From positions 1-12,643 of the forward strand of contig JAFADB010000314.1 in NCBI GenBank assembly GCA_023425225.1: a DNA stretch of 12,643 nucleotides, given 5' to 3'. Source of the stretch: Pseudomonadota bacterium (GTDB lineage: Bacteria > Pseudomonadota > Gammaproteobacteria > Xanthomonadales > Xanthomonadaceae). The position numbers and the translations under genes are program-made. The notes under the pieces were generated by a model. That model was not told the origin of the DNA. It ran no database searches and worked only from the letters and a program-made list of their open reading frames with translations. Positions 1-5,979 of the stretch are shown piece by piece (the first letter of the stretch is position 1; the number at the start of each line of letters is the position of its first letter).

Positions 1-1317
1 GGCATCATCAGCTACCGCATGGACCAGGCCGCCTTCCCCGGCGACTACGGGGTGATGGTCGCCGGCACCAACCAGCTGGTAGGCAACCATATCGGCGTGA
101 AGATGCAGGTGATCGAACTGGCGCAGCGCTATGCCGTGGGCGACCTGGCCCGCGACATGCCGCCGCTGCCCGGCGAGAAGGCCGAGATCACCGAAACCAT
201 GGCGATGATCAAGCGCAACCTCACCGCGATCAGCAGCGAAATCCGCCGCCTGAGCGGCGCGGCGGCCGCCGGCGACTTCAGCCAGCGCGGCGACGAAGAC
301 CGCTTCCAGCACGACTTCCGGCAGATGGTGCACAACCTCAACGCGATGATGGAGGCCACCGACCACAGCCTGGCCGAGACCTCCAGCCTGCTGCAGGCCA
401 TCGCCCGCGGCGACCTCACCGCGCGCATGCACGGCGACTTCCAGGGCGTGTTCGCGCGGATGCGCGACGATGCCAACGCCACCGTGGCGCAGCTGACCTC
501 GATCGTCGGCCGCATCCAGCAGGCGGCTTCCAGCATCAACCTGGCCGCCTCGGAAATCGCCACCGGCAACAACGACCTGTCGCGCCGCACCGAGCAGCAG
601 GCGGCCAACCTGGAAGAAACCGCCGCCTCGATGGAGGAACTCACCTCCACCGTGCGCCAGAACGCCGAATCGGCCCGCCAGGCCAACCAGCTCGCCCAGG
701 GCGCCGCCGGCGTGGCCTCCAAGGGCGGCGAAGTGGTCGGACAGGTCGTCACCACTATGTCCGCCATCGAGACCTCGTCCAGGAAGATCGCCGAGATCAT
801 CTCCGTCATCGACGGCATCGCCTTCCAGACCAACATCCTGGCGCTCAATGCCGCGGTGGAAGCGGCCCGCGCCGGCGAGCAGGGCCGTGGCTTCGCCGTG
901 GTCGCAAGCGAGGTGCGTACCTTGGCCCAGCGCTCGGCCAACGCCGCCAGGGAGATCAAGGAGCTGATCGACGACTCGGTCGGCAAGGTCGCCGACGGCT
1001 CGGCGCTGGTCCACCAGGCCGGCACCACCATGGACGAGATCGTCGCCAGCGTGCAGCGGGTGACCGACATCATGGCCGAGATCTCCGCCGCCTCGCAGGA
1101 GCAGAGCGCCGGCATCGAGCAGGTCAACCAGACCGTCATCCAGATGGACGAAACCACCCAGCAGAACGCCGCGCTGGTGGAGGAAGCCACCGCCGCCGCA
1201 CATGCCATGGAGGAGCAGGCCCGCGGACTGGCGGAAGCAGTCTCGGTGTTCCGCCTGCAGGCCGAGCCGGGCACGGGCAGCAACCCGCCTCGGCGATCGC
1301 TGACGGTGGTGGTCTGA
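1..1317 (+). CDS. Methyl-accepting chemotaxis protein, C-terminal part (5' end outside window)
   Basis: This is a chemoreceptor that passes ligand or energy signals to the CheA/CheW kinase array. The frame is open from base 1, so the N-terminal sensor region is missing and 438 residues are visible. Residues about 35-165 hold three HAMP-like segments in tandem, each with a GDL or GDF turn (near residues 47, 91 and 137). The long antiparallel signalling coiled coil follows. Its conserved hairpin tip includes [20 protein letters not shown] (about residues 273-292) and then [16 protein letters not shown], which is diagnostic of the family. Methylation-helix segments carry Gln/Glu pairs such as [17 protein letters not shown] and [12 protein letters not shown]. 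The C-terminus ends RRSLTVVV, with no NWETF-type CheR/CheB tether. No membrane segment lies in the visible part; xanthomonad relatives with this layout often carry an upstream PAS-type sensor (recalled, not seen here). It converges on the metallopeptidase gene across a large palindrome. Confidence 0.96.
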   Translation, partial: GIISYRMDQAAFPGDYGVMVAGTNQLVGNHIGVKMQVIELAQRYAVGDLARDMPPLPGEKAEITETMAMIKRNLTAISSEIRRLSGAAAAGDFSQRGDEDRFQHDFRQMVHNLNAMMEATDHSLAETSSLLQAIARGDLTARMHGDFQGVFARMRDDANATVAQLTSIVGRIQQAASSINLAASEIATGNNDLSRRTEQQAANLEETAASMEELTSTVRQNAESARQANQLAQGAAGVASKGGEVVGQVVTTMSAIETSSRKIAEIISVIDGIAFQTNILALNAAVEAARAGEQGRGFAVVASEVRTLAQRSANAAREIKELIDDSVGKVADGSALVHQAGTTMDEIVASVQRVTDIMAEISAASQEQSAGIEQVNQTVIQMDETTQQNAALVEEATAAAHAMEEQARGLAEAVSVFRLQAEPGTGSNPPRRSLTVVV

Positions 1318-1338
1318 GCCCCCGCCCCTCGCGCGGCA

Positions 1339-1376
1339 TGCCGGGAGCCGACGGATCGATCCGTCGGTTCCCGGCA
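1339..1376. terminator. 38-bp near-perfect palindrome between convergent stop codons
   Basis: The arms at 1339-1357 and 1358-1376 are complementary except for one G-T position. The core, CCGACGGATCGATCCGTCGG (1348-1367), is a perfect palindrome. It sits 21 nt after the chemoreceptor stop and 4 nt from the metallopeptidase stop, so it can act as a bidirectional terminator for both convergent genes. There is no T-tract on either side, so termination may depend on the stem itself or on Rho. Confidence 0.6.
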
Positions 1377-1380
1377 GCAC

Positions 1381-2181
1381 CTAGGGCGACGACGGCGGAT
1401 CGGCGGACTGCAGCCGGCGCAGCTGGGCCTTGAGCTGGCGGCCATGCCGGTGGAAGTAGTCGCGCTCGTCGCGCCAGCCGGGAAAGCGCAGCTCCACCTC
1501 ATGCCAGAACGCCGGCGAATGGTTGGCCTGCAGCAGATGGCAGAGCTCGTGCACCAGCACGTACTCGAATGCCGCCGGCCGGCCCAGCACCAACGCCAGG
1601 TCCAGCGCCATCGACCCGTCCGGCGCCAGCGAGCCCCACTGCGAGGACATCACCTTCAGGCGCACCCGCGCCGGCGCGCGCGGCAGGCCGGGCAGGTACT
1701 TCGGCAGCCAGCGGCCGATGTCCGCGCGCGCCTGCGCCTCGTAGAACTCGCGCAGCGCGCGGCGCATGGCGGCGTCGCCGGCGCGCGCGGGCAGTTGGAA
1801 CAGCAGGACGTCGCCGACGACCTGCACGCAGGCGAAGCGTCCGGCCTGCCATTGCACCGGCAGCGCCTCGCCGCGCAGCGGCAGCGAGGCGGTTTCGCCG
1901 CGCACCAGCGCCGCGATGCCGGCCGGATCGTGGTAGCGCGCCAGCTGCGTGGCCAGCCATTGCCGGTGTTCGTGCAGGAAGCGCTCGCCGGCCGCCAGGC
2001 TGGCGCGCGACGGCAGCGTCAGCCGCGCCCCGCGCTCGTCCACGCTCAGCTTGATGCGTCGCGCGCGCGGGTCGCGCACGCGCAGCACCTCGATCTCGCG
2101 TTCGTCCAGCTGCAGGCGGACGCTGTCGCGTTCGACCACGCGCGGCGTGGGTGTCAGCAGGCGGCGGACCAGGGAAGGCAT
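1381..2181 (-). CDS. YgjP-type SprT-like zinc metallopeptidase (M48/DUF45 family)
   Basis: This 266-residue protein is a predicted cytoplasmic zinc-dependent hydrolase of the COG1451 (E. coli YgjP) family; its physiological substrate is not established. The zinc site is plain. HELCH at residues 211-215 supplies two histidines and the catalytic Glu, and H221 in the following HSPAFW motif is the probable third ligand. Upstream, KVMSSQWGS (about 176-184) matches the family's conserved S-x-WGS block, and R-x-IKLSVDERG (about 42-51) is the usual N-terminal strand. Length is slightly above the typical 230-250, mostly through N- and C-terminal extensions. There is no signal peptide or membrane segment. 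The ATG at 2181 has no good Shine-Dalgarno sequence. It is the last gene of the minus-strand block, 72 nt after rdgC, and ends just before the convergent palindrome. Confidence 0.9.
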   Translation of the reverse strand: MPSLVRRLLTPTPRVVERDSVRLQLDEREIEVLRVRDPRARRIKLSVDERGARLTLPSRASLAAGERFLHEHRQWLATQLARYHDPAGIAALVRGETASLPLRGEALPVQWQAGRFACVQVVGDVLLFQLPARAGDAAMRRALREFYEAQARADIGRWLPKYLPGLPRAPARVRLKVMSSQWGSLAPDGSMALDLALVLGRPAAFEYVLVHELCHLLQANHSPAFWHEVELRFPGWRDERDYFHRHGRQLKAQLRRLQSADPPSSP

Positions 2182-2207
2182 GGTTCAAGCATGGCACACC
2201 CGCCGTG

Positions 2208-2223
2208 ACCGTCCGCGGACGGT
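2208..2223. terminator. 16-bp perfect palindrome between rdgC and the metallopeptidase gene
   Basis: ACCGTCCGCGGACGGT is fully self-complementary and lies 30 nt downstream of the rdgC stop and 26 nt upstream of the metallopeptidase start. It could be a weak terminator for rdgC or a dyad operator. There is no T-tract, and the choice cannot be made from sequence alone. Confidence 0.3.
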
Positions 2224-2253
2224 GCCGGCCGGCGCGTCACGCGGCCGTGGGCG

Positions 2254-3159
2254 TCATTCGGCCTTGCTGAGCTTGAGCGATTCTTCCAGCAGCAGGAACA
2301 GCCGCCGCACCTCGCCGCTCATCAGCGCGAACTGCGCGTCCAGCTCGGCGCGCATGCCGTCGGCATCGCTGTTCTCCAGCTGGTCCAGTGCGCCGTCAAG
2401 GAACTTGAGCTTGCGGATCACCAGGTCGTCGCCGAGCACGAAGGAGACGTGGTCGTCCAGGTTCAGCGCAAGCCTGGTGACCTGCTTGCCGGCCTCCAGG
2501 TGCTTGTCGATCTCGTCGCAGCGCAGTTCCTGGTGCTGGCACTTGACCACCGCGCCACCCTCGATCGGGTCCTTCATCTCGCATTCCTCGCCCAGCGACA
2601 GGCCCTCGGGCAGCGGCTCGCCGGCGATCCAGCCGGTGAGGATCGAGCGCGGCGCGACCTCGGCGTTGAGCGGCAGCGCCGGAAAGCTGCCCAGCGCGCC
2701 GCGGATCTCGCTCATCACGTTCTCGCCGCTCTTGCGGCTGGAGGTGTCCACCGCGACGTAGCCGTGCTGCAGGTCGAGCATGGCGTCGGTGCGCGAGGAC
2801 TTGACGAAGGCGCGCGGCAGCAGCTCGTGCACCAGGTCGTCCTTGAGCCGCTTGCGCGCCTTGCCACCGGGCTTGCGGCCTTCCTTCTCCTCGATCTCGG
2901 CCAGCTTGCGCGCCAGCAGGTCGTTGACCACCGAACCGGGCAGGATCTTGTCCTCCCCGCCCACGGTCAGCCACAGGAAATCGCCGATGCGGTGGCTGAG
3001 CACCTCGGTCTCGTCGCGGCCGAACGGGGAGATGAAGCCGCGCGAGGTCATCTCCAGCGGGCCGACCGGCTTGAGTTTCACCTCCGGCAACAGGGTGTCG
3101 ATCTGCGAGAAGTCGGTGGCGGTGGGGAAGCGGAACAGCGTCAGGTTGCGAAAGAACAT
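2254..3159 (-). CDS. rdgC: Recombination-associated protein RdgC
   Basis: RdgC is a nucleoid-associated protein that forms a toroidal dimer around double-stranded DNA and limits RecA-driven recombination. The 301-residue product has the family's usual length of about 300. It begins MFFRNLTLFRF, the conserved N-terminus, followed by the SRGFISPFGRDE block (about residues 44-55) and DFLWLTVGGEDKILPGSVVN (about 67-86). Further conserved stretches are KRLKDDLVHELLPRAF, LTGWIAGEPLPEG and ELRCDEIDKHLEAGKQVTRLAL. The frame stays open far upstream into ttcA only because of high GC; the ATG at 3159 is chosen because it matches the family N-terminus. No Shine-Dalgarno sequence precedes it. The leader is instead pyrimidine-rich with two CCTCCTT copies, and a hairpin separates it from ttcA 53 nt upstream. 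Confidence 0.96.
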   Translation of the reverse strand: MFFRNLTLFRFPTATDFSQIDTLLPEVKLKPVGPLEMTSRGFISPFGRDETEVLSHRIGDFLWLTVGGEDKILPGSVVNDLLARKLAEIEEKEGRKPGGKARKRLKDDLVHELLPRAFVKSSRTDAMLDLQHGYVAVDTSSRKSGENVMSEIRGALGSFPALPLNAEVAPRSILTGWIAGEPLPEGLSLGEECEMKDPIEGGAVVKCQHQELRCDEIDKHLEAGKQVTRLALNLDDHVSFVLGDDLVIRKLKFLDGALDQLENSDADGMRAELDAQFALMSGEVRRLFLLLEESLKLSKAE

Positions 3160-3169
3160 CGAAGTACCG

Positions 3170-3191
3170 GAAGGAGGAAAGAAGGAGGAAA
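3170..3191. repeat. Tandem 11-bp repeat GAAGGAGGAAA, two perfect copies
   Basis: The copies are at 3170-3180 and 3181-3191. On the plus strand each contains a perfect Shine-Dalgarno core (AAGGAGG). In the rdgC-sense (minus) transcript each reads TTTCCTCCTTC, which matches the anti-Shine-Dalgarno end of 16S rRNA. It ends 10 nt upstream of the rdgC start codon, where a ribosome site would be expected. Confidence 0.85.
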
Positions 3192-3192
3192 C

Positions 3193-3209
3193 GCAATGGC
3201 CGTCATTGC
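3193..3209 (-). terminator. Hairpin followed by a pyrimidine tract, after ttcA
   Basis: On the minus strand GCAATG-ACGGC-CATTGC forms a 6-bp perfect stem with a 5-nt loop, starting 3 nt after the ttcA stop. It is followed at once by GTTTCCTCCTTCTTTCC. The layout resembles a modest intrinsic terminator or attenuator between ttcA and rdgC. The stem is short and the tract is C/T and not pure T, so strength is doubtful. Confidence 0.4.
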
Positions 3210-3212
3210 AGC

Positions 3213-4103
3213 CTAGCGCGGTCGCGGCGGCTGCGACGGCGCGGTGGCGGGGGCGCCGGCCGATGGCGCGTCGTCGCCGTGGCGGCCCAGCGCCAGGAAG
3301 TCGAACAGCCGCGGGTCGGCCAGCTGCGCGGGGCGCACGTCGGCCAGCGCCCGCGCGACCTGCTCGACCCGGCCGGGACTGTCGCGGTCCCACTGCCGCA
3401 GCATCTGCCCGACCTGGCGCCGCTGCAGGTTCTGCTGGCTGCCGCACAGGTTGCACGGGATGATCGGGAAGTCCCGTGCCCGGGCGTAGTCGGCGATGTC
3501 GTGCTCGCGCACGTAGGCCAGCGGCCGGATCACCACGTGGCGGCCGTCGTCGGACAGCAGCTTGGGCGCCATCGCCGCCAGCCGGGCGTGGTGGAACAGG
3601 TTCATGAACAAGGTCGCCACCGCATCGTCGCAATGGTGGCCCAGCGCGATCTTGCTGAAGCCGTGCGCGGCCGCGTGCGCATACAGCGCGCCGCGGCGCA
3701 GGCGCGAACACAGCGAGCACATCGTCGCGCCCTCGGGGATCACCCGGCTGACCACCGAGTAGGTGTCCTGCTCGATGACGTGGAAATCCACGCCAAGCGC
3801 GCGCAGGTAGTCCGGCAGCACGTGGGCGGGAAAGCCCGGCTGCTTCTGGTCCAGGTTCACCGCGGTGATGGAGAACGGCACCGGCGCGCGGGCCTGCAGC
3901 TGCAGCAGCATGTCCAGCAGGGTGTAGCTGTCCTTGCCGCCGGACAGGCACACCATCACCCGGTCGCCGGCCTCGATCATGCCGTAGTCGGCGATCGCCT
4001 GGCCGACCTGCCGGCGCAGCCGGCGGCCCAGCCGGGCAGCGGCGCGCGCGTCGCCGGCGGGACGGCGGGGGAGCGGATCGGGCAGGGGAAGGACGGCGCT
4101 CAT
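3213..4103 (-). CDS. ttcA: tRNA 2-thiocytidine(32) synthetase TtcA
   Basis: TtcA uses ATP and a [4Fe-4S] cluster to thiolate cytidine 32 of certain tRNAs in the cytoplasm. The 296-residue product carries the N-type ATP pyrophosphatase PP-loop SGGKDS (residues 54-59) after MVCL. The cluster cysteines are C129 and C132 in CSLC, and C220 (with C217) in [10 protein letters not shown]. Other conserved blocks are [10 protein letters not shown] (83-92) and [17 protein letters not shown] (181-197). One oddity is that the motif read GHHRDD in E. coli TtcA (recalled) is GHHCDD here (155-160, C158). The Pro/Ala-rich last 20 residues are a poorly conserved tail. The ATG at 4103 is supported by an in-frame TAG four codons upstream (4116-4118); the Shine-Dalgarno sequence is weak. 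It lies 73 nt after the BamE-like gene and 53 nt before rdgC. Confidence 0.95.
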   Translation of the reverse strand: MSAVLPLPDPLPRRPAGDARAAARLGRRLRRQVGQAIADYGMIEAGDRVMVCLSGGKDSYTLLDMLLQLQARAPVPFSITAVNLDQKQPGFPAHVLPDYLRALGVDFHVIEQDTYSVVSRVIPEGATMCSLCSRLRRGALYAHAAAHGFSKIALGHHCDDAVATLFMNLFHHARLAAMAPKLLSDDGRHVVIRPLAYVREHDIADYARARDFPIIPCNLCGSQQNLQRRQVGQMLRQWDRDSPGRVEQVARALADVRPAQLADPRLFDFLALGRHGDDAPSAGAPATAPSQPPRPR

Positions 4104-4176
4104 GGGCCGGCCATTCTAGCCGCCCACTGCCGGTGCCGCCGGCGCGGCGGACCGCCCGCCGGCCGCGTGGCCGCCG

Positions 4177-4743
4177 TTACGGCAGCCAGACCAGGTTGCG
4201 GGTCTGCTCGTCGGTGGTGATCTTCTCGACCTTGCCGGCACCGTCGAAGTGGACCTGGAACTCGGCGAAGCTGCTGCGCCAGTAGCGCCACAGGTTGCTG
4301 TCCAGGTTCGGGTTCTCGCTGCTGATCGGATAGCCCAGCGACATGATCACCTGCTCGCGGGTCATCCCCGGGGTGATGCGGCTGCTCTCGATCGCGTCGC
4401 GGATCCTGGCCGGGTAGCCGGCGATCTTCGCCTTGGGGTCCTGCGCGACCACGTAGCGGCGGGCGAAGGCCTCGTCGTCCAGGTCGCGGCTGTAGTCGTT
4501 GCCGATGGCCTGCTTCTGGCCCTCGACCAGCACCTTGGCGCGGTAGCGGCCATAGCCGGTGACGCTGACCGGGGTGCCGGCGGGGATGATCCGCTTGCCG
4601 TTCTCGGCGTAGTTGCTGTCGCTGATCCAGCTGCCGTCGGTGCGCATGTTGCAGCACAGGTAGCCATCGAACTTGTCGGCCGCCGCCGCGCTGCCGCAGG
4701 CGGTGGACAGGGCGAGCACGAGCAGGGGGAAACGCAGACGCAT
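4177..4743 (-). CDS. Secreted protein with C-terminal BamE-like (SmpA/OmlA) fold
   Basis: This is a 188-residue exported protein of unknown role. An N-terminal signal peptide MRLRFPLLVLALSTACGSAAAA is probably cut by signal peptidase I before D23. A lipobox reading (STAC) is possible but poor, because the -3 residue is Ser and not Leu. The mature protein starts DKFDGYLCCNM with adjacent cysteines C30 and C31. Residues about 53-85 look like a small beta-rich segment. Residues about 122-178 resemble the BamE/SmpA fold: ITPGMTREQVIMSLGYP, then LWRYW, then EFQVHFDGAGKVEKI. It is too long and lacks the lipobox of true BamE, so I do not call it bamE. The ATG at 4743 is preceded by a good AAAGGAG site, making it the best ribosome site in the block and probably its first gene. 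It is divergent from the DUF465-like gene. Confidence 0.82.
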   Translation of the reverse strand: MRLRFPLLVLALSTACGSAAAADKFDGYLCCNMRTDGSWISDSNYAENGKRIIPAGTPVSVTGYGRYRAKVLVEGQKQAIGNDYSRDLDDEAFARRYVVAQDPKAKIAGYPARIRDAIESSRITPGMTREQVIMSLGYPISSENPNLDSNLWRYWRSSFAEFQVHFDGAGKVEKITTDEQTRNLVWLP

Positions 4744-4793
4744 GGAAGCTCCTTTCCGGATGCGGCGATGGCCGCCGAGGGGTGGCGATGGGC

Positions 4794-4818
4794 GGCCCGG
4801 GTTTTCCCCGCCCGGGCC
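4794..4818. promoter_or_regulatory. Perfect 8-bp dyad in the divergent promoter region
   Basis: GGCCCGGG (4794-4801) and CCCGGGCC (4811-4818) flank a 9-nt spacer. The element lies 51 nt upstream of the BamE-like start and 83 nt upstream of the DUF465-like start. It could be an operator for either side or a hairpin in the leader of the BamE-like transcript. No regulator gene is nearby. Confidence 0.3.
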
Positions 4819-4900
4819 AGGCGCCATTGTGCCTGCGACCGCGCCCTTGGCAAGCCGGATGCGATGTCGCCGGTACCGGCGCCGGTGTAAGCTCGGAGCC

Positions 4901-5104
4901 GTGAGCCAAGATCCCGCCGACATCGCCCTGCGCCTTGCCGAACTGCGTTGCGAGCACCGCGCGCTGGACCACGAGATCGCCAGCCGCGTGGCCAGCCTGC
5001 AGGCCGACGAACTGGCGATCAAGCGGCTGAAGAAGCGCAAGCTACAGCTCAAGGACTGCATCGCGCGGCTGGAAAGCGCGCTGATCCCCGACGAGCCGGC
5101 CTGA
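4901..5104 (+). CDS. Small YdcH/DUF465-like coiled-coil protein
   Basis: The 67-residue protein belongs to the YdcH/DUF465 (COG2841) type: short, highly charged and all-helical. Residues about 8-35 and 37-60 form two amphipathic helices, and the second contains DELAIKRLKKRKLQLKDCI. That segment matches the conserved L-K-x-x-K-L-x-L-K-D core of the family. The function is not established. The start is a GTG at 4901, chosen because the product begins (M)SQDPADIALRLAELR, the form I recall from xanthomonad homologues; no ATG fits. Only GGAG two bases before the GTG resembles a ribosome site, which is too close to be good. A TAAGCT hexamer at 4888-4893 lies 7 nt before the GTG, so the transcript may be leaderless. 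The DUF488 gene follows 11 nt after the stop. Confidence 0.85.
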   Translation: MSQDPADIALRLAELRCEHRALDHEIASRVASLQADELAIKRLKKRKLQLKDCIARLESALIPDEPA

Positions 5105-5115
5105 GCCGCCGCAGC

Positions 5116-5676
5116 TTGCTGTTCGGCATCGGCCATTCCAACCATCCGCTGCCGCGCCTGCTGGCGCTGCTGCAGGGCGCCGGGGTGCGCTGGCTGGCCG
5201 ACGTACGCGCGATCCCGCGCTCGCGCCACAACCCGCAGTACAACGACGACGCGCTGGCCACCGCGCTGGCGCTGGCGGGCATCGGCTACCGCCACCTATC
5301 GGCGCTGGGCGGCCGCCGCGGCCCGCAGCCCGGCATCGACCCGGCGCTCAACGCGCACTGGCGGGGCGGCGCCTTCCACCACTACGCCGACTACGCGCTG
5401 GGACCGGCGTTCGCGCGCGCCCTGGCCTCGCTGCGCAGCCTCGGCCGCGATGGCGACTGCGCCTTCATGTGCGCCGAGGCCGACTGGCGCCAATGCCACC
5501 GCCAGATCATCGCCGACCACCTGCTGCATGCCGGCGAGGCGGTGGCGCACATCGGCGTGGCCGGCATCGAGCCGGCGAGGATGAATCCGGCCGCGCACGT
5601 GGACGGCCGGGGCCGCCTGACCTATCCGCTGCAGGCACGGATCGGCGAGACCGGCGACCTGTTCGGCGACGGCTGA
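5116..5676 (+). CDS. DUF488 family protein
   Basis: This predicted cytoplasmic protein of the DUF488 (COG5483-like) family has 186 residues from the chosen start; its biochemical role is unknown. Conserved blocks in order are FGIGHSNHPL (residues 3-12), DVRAIPRSRHNPQYN (29-43), YRHLSALGGRR (58-68) and the cysteine motif CAEADWRQCHR (119-129). C119 and C127 in that motif look like functional residues. There is no ATG near the 5' end. TTG at 5116 gives MLFGIGHSN, which fits the family start. An in-frame CTG at 5101 overlapping the previous stop codon is an alternative that adds five residues. Neither has a clear Shine-Dalgarno sequence, so translation is probably coupled to the upstream DUF465-like gene, forming a two-gene unit. 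Confidence 0.87.
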   Translation: MLFGIGHSNHPLPRLLALLQGAGVRWLADVRAIPRSRHNPQYNDDALATALALAGIGYRHLSALGGRRGPQPGIDPALNAHWRGGAFHHYADYALGPAFARALASLRSLGRDGDCAFMCAEADWRQCHRQIIADHLLHAGEAVAHIGVAGIEPARMNPAAHVDGRGRLTYPLQARIGETGDLFGDG

Positions 5677-5686
5677 GGCAGCGGCC

Positions 5687-5706
5687 GGCGACGCCGCGGC
5701 GTGCCG
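5687..5706 (+). terminator. Terminator-like hairpin after the DUF488 gene
   Basis: CGGC-G-ACGCCG pairs with CGGCGT-GCCG to give ten base pairs with one bulged G, around the perfect 12-bp palindrome ACGCCGCGGCGT (5691-5702). It begins 10 nt after the DUF488 stop. There is no T-tract and no natural loop, so it is a weak candidate. Confidence 0.3.
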
Positions 5707-5845
5707 ACGGGGAAACCGGAGTCCGGGCTGCCTGGGCACCGGACGCCAACCGCTCGATGTCCCTCCTTGCCCGCTTTGTTGCACGGTGATGACCACGGCC
5801 GCGATTTTTGTTGCTGGCCGGTGTCGGATCGTACCGGGCAGGACA

Positions 5846-5874
5846 CGAATGTCGGCATAAACGGGCGACATCCG
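5846..5874. promoter_or_regulatory. Dyad CGAATGTCG-N11-CGACATCCG upstream of the receptor gene
   Basis: The two 9-bp arms match at 8 of 9 positions, and the inner ATGTCG/CGACAT is perfect. The spacer contains CATAAA (5856-5861), which could serve as a -10 hexamer, though no good -35 lies 16-18 nt upstream. A dyad overlapping a promoter is a common arrangement for a repressor operator. A similar dyad with a 10-nt spacer occurs at 9991-10016. Confidence 0.35.
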
Positions 5875-5876
5875 AA

Positions 5877-5895
5877 AGTTAACGTGGCGTTAGCT
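5877..5895. promoter_or_regulatory. Second dyad AGTTAACG-TGG-CGTTAGCT
   Basis: The two 8-bp arms differ from perfect symmetry at one position (a G-T pair) around a 3-nt centre, 84 nt before the receptor start. The geometry resembles a helix-turn-helix dimer operator. It lies 2 nt from the previous dyad, so both could act together. No cognate regulator is encoded in the window. Confidence 0.25.
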
Positions 5896-5979
5896 GGAAC
5901 GCCGTGCCGGTGCGCGCAAGCCCGCGCCCCGCGACCGGCGGTCCACCCCTACCCAGCCCGCCACAGAGGTCACCTGCAG

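Larger units (their letters stand above)
5677..5979. other. Non-coding region upstream of the TonB-dependent receptor
   Basis: No gene is credible in this 303-nt stretch; open frames here are GC-driven and lack ribosome sites or family resemblance. It holds a terminator-like hairpin after the DUF488 gene (5687-5706), two dyad elements (5846-5874 and 5877-5895) and a locally AT-richer patch around 5800-5890 that is the likely promoter area. A GAGGT Shine-Dalgarno sequence (5966-5970) ends 9 nt before the receptor start. Confidence 0.6.

Noticed and set aside
1339..1376. SMAG/REP-type element as in Stenotrophomonas
   Set aside because: The palindrome lacks the GTAG head that I recall for that family and occurs once here, so a terminator is the simpler reading.
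129..1502. 457-codon frame antisense to the chemoreceptor
   Set aside because: Ser/Ala/Arg-rich shadow of a high-GC coding sequence; the plus strand encodes an unambiguous chemoreceptor signalling domain.
3196..3216. Six-codon plus-strand frame MAVIAA with a perfect Shine-Dalgarno sequence
   Set aside because: Not listed as a gene: it is very short, lies between minus-strand genes and has no visible promoter. The ribosome-site match follows from the purine repeat. It is mentioned only within the rdgC leader finding.
3160..3951. Upstream extension of the rdgC frame to about 565 codons
   Set aside because: The extra N-terminal part is an out-of-frame reading of ttcA; RdgC proteins start MFFRNL and are about 300 residues long.
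4177..4743. Calling this gene bamE
   Set aside because: The product lacks a good lipobox, is longer than BamE and has an additional N-terminal region; only the C-terminal fold is similar.
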